NCBI RefSeq assembly: GCF_035917235.1
Contig: NZ_CP108423.1
Location: 868,001-932,000, forward strand
DNA: 64,000 nt
Source of the DNA: Streptomyces sp. NBC_01294
GTDB lineage: Bacteria; Actinomycetota; Actinomycetes; Streptomycetales; Streptomycetaceae
Reading direction: 5' to 3'
The first letter of the stretch is position 1. Each line of letters starts with the position of its first letter. Below are positions 48,560 through 55,947 of the stretch, one piece after another. Under the pieces are notes generated by a model. It was not told the DNA's origin. It searched no databases and saw only the letters and a program-made list of their open reading frames with translations. Made by a program: the position numbers and the translations under genes.

Positions 48560-50476
48560 TCACAGCTTGCGGCACAGCAGGGCGTCCGGCGTCTTGCCCT
48601 TGGCCCATGCGCCGGTGAAGGCGAGGCCCGCGGCGTACTCGTCCGTTGCGCACTGCCCCTTGTGGTTGCCGTACGCGAACTCTCCGCCCGGGCCACCGGC
48701 CGGCCGGTTGTCGCCCCGGTCGAACCAGACCGTACGGCCGTTCGTGCCGAGGGGCCTGCCCGCCCGGGCGCACAGGACCGCCGAGACCGCCTGGCCCCGC
48801 ACGCTGTAGCCGGTCATGAACTGGCCCGGCCCGCACTGGTACTTGGTGTACCCGGACGCCCAGTCGCCCTGCTGTACGTGGCGTTCGTCGCGCACGGCGC
48901 TCGCCTCCGGATCGGGGGACGCCAGACCTGCGGCCCCTGCGTCGGTGCACAGGCCGCGCCCGTCGCGGTGCGCCAGGCCGACGAGCCGCTGTCCGTCGGG
49001 GCACACCCCCTTGCGGGCTCCCTGGTCCCAGTCCGGGAGCGTCCGCATGTGCGCCGACTGGACCGCGTCGGCGTGGTCGAGGTTGAGCATGTCCCAGGTG
49101 TCGGCGACGGCGACCGGCCCGCGCTTCTCCGGCGAGGTGACGAGCCGGTTCCAGTCGGCGGCGCGCCAGTCACCGCCGTCCAGGATCCCGGAACGGCGGC
49201 CCGTCGCATCGAAGTCGAGGACCGACCAGGTGCCGTGTCCGGCCCAGCCGACCAGGGGCCAGTAGGCGAAATCGGTGTCGTTGGCGATCAGGTGGTCCAC
49301 GAAGTTTCCGAACCAGGCGCGTGCCTGCGGGTTGGTCTCGTCACTGCCGATGCCGAACTCGCTGATCCACAGGGGTGCGGTGAAGTGACCGCCCGATGCG
49401 GAGGTGACGAAGAACGCCTGGCGCTGCAGGGTCGCGAACAGGTCTTCGCGGGAGAGTTCCTGGTACCGCGGGTCGTGGGTCTCCCCCATGCCGGTCGCGC
49501 CCGTGTGGTTCGGGCCGGTGTAGCCGTAGAAGTGCGCCGCGTACACCAGCTTGTTCGAGGCGACGAGGGTGTGGGACACGGTCCGTACGGGTTCGAGCGT
49601 GGGACGCCAGTGGGGCAGCCCGTCGGCCGGGATCCCCTGCCAGTTGATGCCTTCGACGACGATCAGCAGGTCGGGGTTGGCCTCGGTGAGGAGGCGGTCG
49701 CCGAGGCGCTGGGACGCGGCCCACCAGTCGTGGCCGTTGCCCCAGTTCCAGTTGGCGTCGTCGGTGACGGTGCGGCGGACCTCGTTGTAGAGGTCGGCGC
49801 CGACGACGCGCTTGTTGTCCTTGTAGCGGCGGGCCAGGCCGATCCAGTCGTCCTCCCACTGCGCGGTGGACTGGCTGGTGTTCCAGCGTTCGTTGCCGTC
49901 CAGGCCGCAGCAGAAGCGCGAGGTGATGGTGTGGTTGTTGAGGATCACCGCGAAGCCCTCGGCCGTGGTGGCGGCGATGACGGCGTCGAAGACCTGGAGC
50001 GGGGTCTTGCCGCGCAGCTGCGGGTTGGCGGCGACCGAGGCGTCGGACACCGGACGCTGATCGTGCAGCATCTCGTTCGAGTACGGCAGTCGGATGCTGT
50101 TGATGCCGAGTTCGTGGAACCCGGCGAGGATCCGCGGGATCGGCGCACGGTCCAGGCCGAGCGGCATCTGGTCGGCCTTCTCGCCGTCGTGGTGGCTGGC
50201 CGGGTCGTTGATGTCGCCCGAGCCGCTCCAAGTGCCTTGTGCTCCTTGCCAGTTCGCCGACTTGAGTTTGAAGCGGTTGCCGTCGGCGTCGACGACGTAG
50301 CGGCCCCGGGTGCTGAGGGGCGGACGCCAGGAGTCGGCCAGGACGGCCGACGAGCCGGGTGCCGCTGGTATCGCGGGTGCCGCTGGTATGGCGGGTGCCG
50401 CGGCGGCCGGTGCGGCGGCGAGCTCTCCGAGCAGGAGCGCCGCGGCGAGTGCCGCCGGTAACAGGGGTCTTCTCAC
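48560..50476 (-). CDS. Secreted GH5 family glycosidase (cellulase-like)
   Basis: The 638-residue protein begins with a signal peptide (AALAAALLLGELAAAPAAAA), then a GH5 domain: FKLKSANWQGAQG, IRLPYSNEMLHDQ, LNNHTITSRFCCG, the acid/base Glu232 in VVGADLYNEVRRTV and the nucleophile Glu373 in LWISEFGIGSDE. After about residue 450 a separate C-terminal domain follows (CPDGQRLVGLAHRDGRGLCT, KYQCGPGQFMTGYSVRGQAV, AGLAFTGAWAKGK), which is a carbohydrate- or wall-binding module of unassigned type, rich in Cys. It should hydrolyse beta-glycans or gluco-/galacto-mannans outside the cell. The gene sits upstream of galK on the same strand order but is a separate unit. Confidence 0.9.
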   Translation of the reverse strand: MRRPLLPAALAAALLLGELAAAPAAAAPAIPAAPAIPAAPGSSAVLADSWRPPLSTRGRYVVDADGNRFKLKSANWQGAQGTWSGSGDINDPASHHDGEKADQMPLGLDRAPIPRILAGFHELGINSIRLPYSNEMLHDQRPVSDASVAANPQLRGKTPLQVFDAVIAATTAEGFAVILNNHTITSRFCCGLDGNERWNTSQSTAQWEDDWIGLARRYKDNKRVVGADLYNEVRRTVTDDANWNWGNGHDWWAASQRLGDRLLTEANPDLLIVVEGINWQGIPADGLPHWRPTLEPVRTVSHTLVASNKLVYAAHFYGYTGPNHTGATGMGETHDPRYQELSREDLFATLQRQAFFVTSASGGHFTAPLWISEFGIGSDETNPQARAWFGNFVDHLIANDTDFAYWPLVGWAGHGTWSVLDFDATGRRSGILDGGDWRAADWNRLVTSPEKRGPVAVADTWDMLNLDHADAVQSAHMRTLPDWDQGARKGVCPDGQRLVGLAHRDGRGLCTDAGAAGLASPDPEASAVRDERHVQQGDWASGYTKYQCGPGQFMTGYSVRGQAVSAVLCARAGRPLGTNGRTVWFDRGDNRPAGGPGGEFAYGNHKGQCATDEYAAGLAFTGAWAKGKTPDALLCRKL

Positions 50477-50622
50477 GGTGTCTTCCTCCGGGTGACCTGG
50501 GGGTGGACGTGCCGGGTGGAGCGGGTGGTGCGGGTGGAGCCTGAGCGGTGGCGCGGTCGTACGCTCGACTGCCGTCGCTGCCGGGGACGGCCACGCCCCG
50601 CGGTTCGAGGGGCGGCGCCCGG

Positions 50623-51843
50623 CTACCGCGTCCCGAGGCGGCGGGCGCCCGCGGCGGCGGTGACCGTGAGGATACGCGGGAGGCGGTGACCGGCGGCGGC
50701 GAAGGCGGCCGTGACGGCCCCGCCCACCGCGCTCTCCCGTCCGGCCTCCACCAGGGCGATGACGGAGCCCCCGAAGCCGCCTCCCGTCATCCGGGCGCCG
50801 AGTGCCCCGGCGTCCACGGCAGCCGCCACGGCGAGGTCGGTCTCCGGACAGGAGACGCGGTAGTCGTCGCGGAGCGAGGCGTGGCCGTGGGTGAGGATCG
50901 GGCCGAGCGCCGCGGCGTTCCCCTCCCGCAGCCGCGAGACGGCTTCGGTGACGCGGTCGTTCTCGGTCACCACGTGGCGGACCAGCGGGACGAGTTCCGC
51001 CGGCAGGGCGTCCAGGGCCCGCGGGAGCTCCCCGGCGGACAGGTCGCGCAGGGCGGTCAGGCCGAGCAGCGCGGCGGCGCGTTCACAGCCCGCGCGCAGG
51101 GCGGCGTACGCCCCGTCCCCGAGGTCGTGGGTGACCCGGGTGTCGATCACCAGCAGCCGCAGCCCCTGGCCCCGCAGGTCGAAGGGCACCTGCCGGTGGT
51201 CCTCCGGGGTGCGGGCGTCGAGATGGAGCGCGGCGCCGGCGGTGCAGCAGACCGAGGCCATCTGGTCCATGATCCCGCAGGGCACGCCGGCGAACCCGTT
51301 TTCCGCGCGCTGGGCGGTCCGGGCCAGTTCGGGCCCGGGCAGGCACAGTCCGTACAGCTCGTCGTAGGCGATGGCGACCGCGCACTCCAGCGCGGCGGAG
51401 GAGGAGAGGCCCGCGCCGGTGGGAACCGTGCTGTCGAAGTGGAGGTCGGCGCCCCCGACCGGGTGTCCCGCCTCGGCGAGTGCCCAGACCACGCCGGCCG
51501 GGTAGGCGGCCCAGCCCGTCACGGCGCCGGGGGCCAGCGCGGCCACGGCCAGGTCGGTGATCCGGCCGTCGCCCTGCGCGCTGTGCAGCCGCAGCCGTCC
51601 GTCCGTACGGCCGCGGGCGGCGAGCAGCGTGGTCTGCGGGAGGGCGATCGGGAGGGCGAAACCGTCGTTGTAGTCGGTGTGTTCGCCGATCAGGTTGACC
51701 CGGCCCGGCGCCGCCCAGACCCCGTCCGGGGCCACGCCGAAGAGCCGCCGGAAGGTGTCCGCGACCCGGTCCCGACGGTTGCCGTCGGCATCGGCGACGG
51801 CATCGGCGTCGCCGTCGCCGTCGCGCTGAACGGTCCCGTTCAC
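50623..51843 (-). CDS. galK: Galactokinase
   Basis: GTG 51843 overlaps the galT stop (GTGA). The 406-residue protein has the galactokinase signature VNLIGEHTDYNDGFALPIAL, the ATP loop STVPTGAGLSSSAALE and the C-terminal GARMTGGGFGGSVIAL. It phosphorylates galactose at C1 with ATP, the first step of the Leloir pathway. The first 25 residues hold a low-complexity patch (DGDGDADAVADADG). It is coupled to galT and probably controlled by the DeoR-type regulator across the divergent promoter. Confidence 0.96.
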   Translation of the reverse strand: MNGTVQRDGDGDADAVADADGNRRDRVADTFRRLFGVAPDGVWAAPGRVNLIGEHTDYNDGFALPIALPQTTLLAARGRTDGRLRLHSAQGDGRITDLAVAALAPGAVTGWAAYPAGVVWALAEAGHPVGGADLHFDSTVPTGAGLSSSAALECAVAIAYDELYGLCLPGPELARTAQRAENGFAGVPCGIMDQMASVCCTAGAALHLDARTPEDHRQVPFDLRGQGLRLLVIDTRVTHDLGDGAYAALRAGCERAAALLGLTALRDLSAGELPRALDALPAELVPLVRHVVTENDRVTEAVSRLREGNAAALGPILTHGHASLRDDYRVSCPETDLAVAAAVDAGALGARMTGGGFGGSVIALVEAGRESAVGGAVTAAFAAAGHRLPRILTVTAAAGARRLGTR

Positions 51844-52907
51844 GACAGGGCCTCCCGGAGTCGCCGCGCGGCCGCCTCGGGGGCCACGTCGTTGATGAAC
51901 GCTTCCGTCCCGGACTCCGTCCCGGCGAGGAACTTCAGCTTGTCGGGAGACCGGCGGACGGTGAACAGTTCCAGGTGCAGGGCCAGTTCCTCGCCGTGGG
52001 TGCGGGGCGCCTGGTGCCAGGCGGAGACGTACGGGGTGGGAGCCGGCCCCTGCGGCCGCCCCGGTACGGGGAAGAGCCGGTCGAACCGGCGCAGCAGATC
52101 CAGGTAGATGCCGGGGAACTCGGCCCGCTCGGCCTCGGTCAGGCGGGTCAGATCGCGAACGCGGCGGTGCGGGTAGAGGTGCACCTCGTACGGCCAGCGG
52201 GCGGCGTACGGCACGAAGGCGGTCCAGTGCTCCCCGGCCGTCACCACCCGCTCGGTGGCGGCGCGGGCGCCCGCCAGCAGGTCCTCGAAGAGGTTGCGTC
52301 CGGTGGCGGCGCGGTGGGCGGCCGCGGCGGCGGTCATCTTGGCGGTGCGCGGCGTGACGAAGGGGAAGGCGTAGATCTGGCCGTGCGGGTGGGCGAGGGT
52401 CACCCCGATCTCGGCCCCCCGGTTCTCGAAGCAGTACACCTGCTCGACGCCCGGGAGGGCGGAGAGTTCCGCGGTGCGGTCGGTCCACGCGTCCAGGACC
52501 AGGCGGGCGGCGGACGGGGTGAGGTCGGCGAAGCAGGCCTCGTGTTCCGGGGTGAAGCACACGACTTCGCAGCGTCCGGCCTCGCCCGCGAGGGAGGGGA
52601 AGCGGTTCTCGAAGACGGCCACCGCGTAGTCGGCGGCGGGGATCTCACCGAGCCGGCCGTCCCGGGAGGGGCAGAGCGGGCACTCGCCGGCGGGCGGGTG
52701 GTAGGTCCGGCCCTGGCGGTGGGCGGCGATCGTGATCCAGTCACCGGTCGCCTCGTCCCGCCGCAGTTCCGGCCGGCTGTCGACGCGATCCAGCGGGCGC
52801 AGGTCGGGCGCGTCGCGCACGGCGCTGTCGTCGCGGTCGTCGTCGTGGTCGTGGTCGAAGTAGATCAGTTCGCGGCCGTCCGCGAGTTTCGCGAGGGTCT
52901 TCTTCAC
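51840..52907 (-). CDS. galT: Galactose-1-phosphate uridylyltransferase
   Basis: The 355-residue protein has the zinc-binding CPLC of GECPLCPSRDG, the active-site AHPHGQIYAFPF with the His nucleophile, and LFPVPGRPQGPAPTPYVSAW near the C-terminus. It exchanges UMP between UDP-glucose and galactose-1-phosphate in the Leloir pathway. An Asp/His-rich insertion (FDHDHDDDRDD) follows the starting LIYF, apparently a repeat expansion. It is the first gene of the galTK operon and the operator at 52936 lies just upstream. galE is not in the window. Confidence 0.96.
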   Translation of the reverse strand: MKKTLAKLADGRELIYFDHDHDDDRDDSAVRDAPDLRPLDRVDSRPELRRDEATGDWITIAAHRQGRTYHPPAGECPLCPSRDGRLGEIPAADYAVAVFENRFPSLAGEAGRCEVVCFTPEHEACFADLTPSAARLVLDAWTDRTAELSALPGVEQVYCFENRGAEIGVTLAHPHGQIYAFPFVTPRTAKMTAAAAAHRAATGRNLFEDLLAGARAATERVVTAGEHWTAFVPYAARWPYEVHLYPHRRVRDLTRLTEAERAEFPGIYLDLLRRFDRLFPVPGRPQGPAPTPYVSAWHQAPRTHGEELALHLELFTVRRSPDKLKFLAGTESGTEAFINDVAPEAAARRLREALS

Positions 52908-52935
52908 CCACCAAGACTAAACAGATTCCACAGAA

Positions 52936-52963
52936 AACAACATCACTCGCGTGTTATGTTGTT
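52936..52963. promoter_or_regulatory. Operator between galT and the DeoR gene
   Basis: AACAACAT (52936-52943) and ATGTTGTT (52956-52963) are a perfect inverted repeat with a 12-base spacer in an AT-rich island, 29 and 40 bases from the two divergent starts. This fits the operator of a DeoR/GlpR-type repressor that controls both genes. Confidence 0.75.
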
Positions 52964-53002
52964 GCTTCCTGACCGGATTCCCCGATCCCCGGGAGTGACC
53001 TC

Positions 53003-53812
53003 GTGGCCGAGCAGGCAGCGCAGCTGGCCCATCAGCGTCGCGCGTTCATCCTCGACGCGGTCCGGCGCGACGGCACGGTACGGGTGGCGGACCTGGTCGG
53101 ACAGCTCGGCGTCTCGGACATGACGATCCGCCGGGACCTGGACGCCCTCGCCCGGCGCGGCGCCGTGGAGAAGGTCTACGGCGGGGCCGTCGCCACCGCC
53201 GGGACCAGCGGGCACGAGCCCGGATTCGACGCCAAGTCCGGTCGGGAGGCGGCCGCCAAGGCCGCCATCGCGGCGACGGCCGCGACCCTGGTGGAACCGG
53301 GCAGCGTCGTCGCGCTCTCGGGCGGCACCACCGTGCACGCGGTCGCCGCCCGGCTGCTCGGCGTCCCGCGGCTCACGATCGTCACCAACTCCCTCCCGGT
53401 GGCCGACCTGGTGCGGGCCGCCGGCCAGGGCGGCGGGGACGCGGCCCCCACCCTGCTGCTCACCGGGGGCTCCCCCACGCCCTCGGCCGCGCTGGTCGGC
53501 CCGCTCGCCGACCTGGTGATCGGATCCCTCCACGTGGACCTGCTCGTCCTCGGCGCGCACGGGGTGACGGAAGAGGCCGGACTGACCACCCCCAACCTCA
53601 CCGAGGCCCAGACCAACCGGGCCCTGGTCGCCTCGGCGCGGCGGATCGCCGTCGTGGCCGACCACAGCAAGTGGGGCGTGGTCGGGCTCAGCGGATTCGC
53701 GGCGCTGGAGCAGGCCGACTGGTTCGTGACCGACCCGGGCATGCCCGCCCCGGCCCGCGCCGTCCTCACGGAGACGGTGGGTGAACTCCTCGTCGCGGGC
53801 GAGGAGCAGTGA
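53003..53812 (+). CDS. DeoR/GlpR-family transcriptional repressor, likely for gal genes
   Basis: GTG 53003 follows GGGAGTGA. The 269-residue protein has the DeoR helix-turn-helix (RRAFILDAVRRDGTVRVADL, VGQLGVSDMTIRRDLDALAR, RGAVEKVYGGAV) and the sugar-phosphate-sensing DeoRC domain (GSVVALSGGTTVHAVAARLL, LLVLGAHGVTEEAGLTTPN, VVADHSKWGVVGLSGFAAL). It should repress galT-galK until a phosphorylated sugar, perhaps galactose-1-phosphate or a tagatose derivative, binds. It is divergent from galT with the operator between them. GlcNAc or tagatose control is possible too. Confidence 0.92.
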   Translation: MAEQAAQLAHQRRAFILDAVRRDGTVRVADLVGQLGVSDMTIRRDLDALARRGAVEKVYGGAVATAGTSGHEPGFDAKSGREAAAKAAIAATAATLVEPGSVVALSGGTTVHAVAARLLGVPRLTIVTNSLPVADLVRAAGQGGGDAAPTLLLTGGSPTPSAALVGPLADLVIGSLHVDLLVLGAHGVTEEAGLTTPNLTEAQTNRALVASARRIAVVADHSKWGVVGLSGFAALEQADWFVTDPGMPAPARAVLTETVGELLVAGEEQ

Positions 53813-53841
53813 GCGCGGCCCACGGCGGCGCGCCCCGCTTA

Positions 53842-54004
53842 GGGCGTGTCTTCCGGATCTTGCCGGGCCCGCGCTGCCCGGCACCGCACCTCGCCGCGCT
53901 GCCGGGGCTCCCCAGTACGTCCAGTACGAGCGGAGCACCTCCGCCTTGCGATGCACGGCACCGGACAACGCGGGCTCGGCCGACAAGATCCGAAAGACAC
54001 GCCC
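53842..54004. mobile_element. MITE-like element with TA target duplication
   Basis: The 163-bp segment begins GGGCGTGTCTTCCGG and ends with its near-complement. The 25-bp ends 53842-53866 and 53980-54004 match at 23 of 25 positions when one is reverse complemented. It is flanked by TA on both sides (53840-53841, 54005-54006). It has no open reading frame. This is what is known for MITEs derived from DNA transposons that insert at TA, such as IS630/Tc1-like or some IS5-like elements. The parent element is not in the window. Confidence 0.72.
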
Positions 54005-54010
54005 TAGCCT
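54005..54010 (+). promoter_or_regulatory. -10 element of the CapA-family gene, formed at the MITE edge
   Basis: TAGCCT ends six bases before ATG 54017. Its first two bases are the right target duplication of the MITE, so any -35 element lies inside the mobile element. Confidence 0.5.
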
Positions 54011-54016
54011 GGAGGG

Positions 54017-55141
54017 ATGGGCGGTGCACCCGTGACGCTGTTCCTCGCCGGCGATGTGATGCTCGGCCGCGGCGTCGACCAGATCCTTCCGCACCCCGGT
54101 GATCCCGCGCTGCCGGAGGCGTACGTGACCGATGCCCGTACGTACGTCGAGCTGGCGGAGGCGGTGAACGGCACGATTCCGCGCCGGGCGCCGTTCTCCT
54201 GGCCCTGGGGAGAGGCGCTGGGCCTCCTCGACGCGGCCGCGCCCGACGCCCGGATCATCAACCTGGAGACGTCCGTCACCCGGAGTGAGGACATCGCCCC
54301 CGGCAAGGCGGTCCACTACCGCATGCACCCCGCCAACCTGCCCTGCCTGGCCGCCGCCCGTCCCGATGTCTGCGCCCTGGCCAACAACCACGTCCTGGAC
54401 TACGGCCGCCGCGGACTGGCCGAGACGCTGGACGCGCTCGCCGCCGCAGGCCTGCGATCGGCCGGTGCGGGCCACGACCTCGCCGCGGCGCAGCGGCCCG
54501 TGGCCCACTCCCTGCCGGGGGGCCGGCGCCTGCTGGTGTTCTCACTGGGGACGGCGTCGAGCGGGATCCCCCACGACTGGGCGGCCACCGCGGACCGGAG
54601 CGGGGTCGATTTCGTCGACGAGGCCTCGGACGCGGCCGCGGCCGCGGTGGCCGCCCGCATCCGGCGGGCCAAGCGGTCCGGCGACCTCGCGGTCGTCTCG
54701 ATCCACTGGGGTTCCAACTGGGGCCACGCCGTCCCGCGCGACCAGGTCCGCTTCGCGCACGCGCTCGTCGACGGCGGCGCGGACGTCGTCCACGGGCACT
54801 CCTCGCACCATCCGCGCCCGTTCGAGGTGTACCGGGGACGTCCCGTCCTGTACGGCTGCGGCGACCTGATCGACGACTACGAGGGCATCGGCGGCCACGA
54901 GCGGTACCGGGACGACCTGCGCGTGCTGTACTTCGTCGTCCTGGAGCCCGACACCGGGCGGCTCGACCACGCCCGCCTCGTCCCCGTGCAGGCCCACCGG
55001 ATGCGCCTGCGCCGCGCCGCGCGGGAGGACTGCGGCTGGCTCCACGAGGTCCTCGCCCGCACCAGCCGCGCTTTCGGCACCCGCATCACCCGCGACCCGG
55101 ACGGCACCACCTTGACCGTCCGCCCGCCGCGAGGGCCCTGA
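54017..55141 (+). CDS. CapA-family metallophosphatase-like protein
   Basis: The 374-residue protein has the CapA/PgsA fold of the metallophosphoesterase superfamily: LFLAGDVMLGRGVDQILPHP, IINLETSVTRSEDIAPG, DVCALANNHVLDYGRRGLAE and DVVHGHSSHHPRPFEVYRGR, with the Asp, Asn and His ligands present. Relatives take part in poly-gamma-glutamate capsule formation, but the function of stand-alone actinobacterial copies is unsettled. There is no membrane anchor. The start is leaderless and abuts the MITE. Confidence 0.88.
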   Translation: MGGAPVTLFLAGDVMLGRGVDQILPHPGDPALPEAYVTDARTYVELAEAVNGTIPRRAPFSWPWGEALGLLDAAAPDARIINLETSVTRSEDIAPGKAVHYRMHPANLPCLAAARPDVCALANNHVLDYGRRGLAETLDALAAAGLRSAGAGHDLAAAQRPVAHSLPGGRRLLVFSLGTASSGIPHDWAATADRSGVDFVDEASDAAAAAVAARIRRAKRSGDLAVVSIHWGSNWGHAVPRDQVRFAHALVDGGADVVHGHSSHHPRPFEVYRGRPVLYGCGDLIDDYEGIGGHERYRDDLRVLYFVVLEPDTGRLDHARLVPVQAHRMRLRRAAREDCGWLHEVLARTSRAFGTRITRDPDGTTLTVRPPRGP

Positions 55142-55151
55142 GGCCGCCCCC

Positions 55152-55193
55152 CACATGGCGGTCCTCACATGGCGGTCCTCACGTGGCGGTCCT
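55152..55193. repeat. 14-bp tandem repeat, three copies
   Basis: CACATGGCGGTCCT occurs three times in a row (third copy CACGTGGCGGTCCT) in the 76-base gap between convergent genes. The third copy creates CACGTG. Confidence 0.75.
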
Positions 55194-55217
55194 CACACCC
55201 CGGCCCTCACATCCCGG

Positions 55218-55514
55218 TCATCCTCCGGGAAGGGTGAGTGCGCCTCCGCGGCAGAAGCTCTCCCGCTCCTCGACGACGTAGGGGGCCATGACCTCGCGCC
55301 GCCGCTCCTCCGCCTCGGAGGACCGCCAGGCGTCGCACGCCTCCCTGGAGTCCCAGAGCGACACTCCGGTGATCTCCTGCCCGTCCTCGGACCAGTACGC
55401 GAACGCGCCGCGGATGCCGTCGGGGTGGGAACCCGGGCGCCACGCCCTCTCGAACTCCTCCAGGGTGCCCGCCTTGATCCGGCGCGTCGTCACCCAGACA
55501 AATTGCTCCTCCAT
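55218..55514 (-). CDS. Antibiotic biosynthesis monooxygenase (ABM) domain protein
   Basis: The 98-residue protein reads MEEQFVWVTTRRIKAGTLEE, FERAWRPGSHPDGIRGAFAY, TGVSLWDSREACDAWRSSEA, the ABM dimeric alpha/beta barrel. Family members oxidise polyketide rings without cofactor or bind small molecules, and many stand-alone forms have no known substrate. The family name says nothing about a cluster here, since no polyketide genes are near. It is convergent with the CapA-family gene. Confidence 0.82.
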   Translation of the reverse strand: MEEQFVWVTTRRIKAGTLEEFERAWRPGSHPDGIRGAFAYWSEDGQEITGVSLWDSREACDAWRSSEAEERRREVMAPYVVEERESFCRGGALTLPGG

Positions 55515-55680
55515 GGCAGCCTCCTCCAGCGCGGGGACCGGCCCGCCCCGCCTCTCTGACCACCGTAGGTCCGTGCGGACGCTTCCGCCTCCGAGCCCAC
55601 CGCTCCCGCCGGCGGGTGGCGAGAGATGACAAAACGGTCACGCCCCGCCACACCTGGGGCAGCAGAATCGTTGGCTCAGC

Positions 55681-55878
55681 ATGCAGGAGACGACTTTCGC
55701 CAAGCAGGCAGCAGCCCGGGTCCCGCAGCCCCTCCGGCCGTACTGGGAGGGGTCCGACTCGCCGATCTACGACCGGCTGGAGCGCGAGTGGATGCGCGCC
55801 GGGCGGACGGTGCCCAGGCCGGTGGGGCCTCCCGGCTGGCGCCGGGTGGACGGGAAGGACCAGATCGGCCGGACCTGA
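55681..55878 (+). CDS. Small conserved hypothetical protein
   Basis: The 65-residue protein (MQETTFAKQAAARVPQPLRP, YWEGSDSPIYDRLEREWMRA, GRTVPRPVGPPGW) is basic with many Pro and Arg residues. Similar short proteins occur in Streptomyces genomes, always without a function. The codon bias is strong and the start is ATG 55681, without a clear ribosome site. It is convergent with the SpoIIE phosphatase gene. Confidence 0.6.
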   Translation: MQETTFAKQAAARVPQPLRPYWEGSDSPIYDRLEREWMRAGRTVPRPVGPPGWRRVDGKDQIGRT

Positions 55879-55947
55879 ACCGTCACCCCACCGGCCGCCA
55901 CCGGCCCCCCCACCGGCCCCCCGGGCTCCGAGGCGGAGAACGGTGCC

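Noticed and set aside
48260..50461. A 733-residue plus-strand open frame across the GH5 gene
   Set aside because: It is the complement of the GH5 gene. The opposite strand has a signal peptide and both catalytic Glu residues.
55218..55514. Polyketide oxidation gene, from the ABM family name
   Set aside because: Stand-alone ABM proteins are common outside clusters and no polyketide gene is near.
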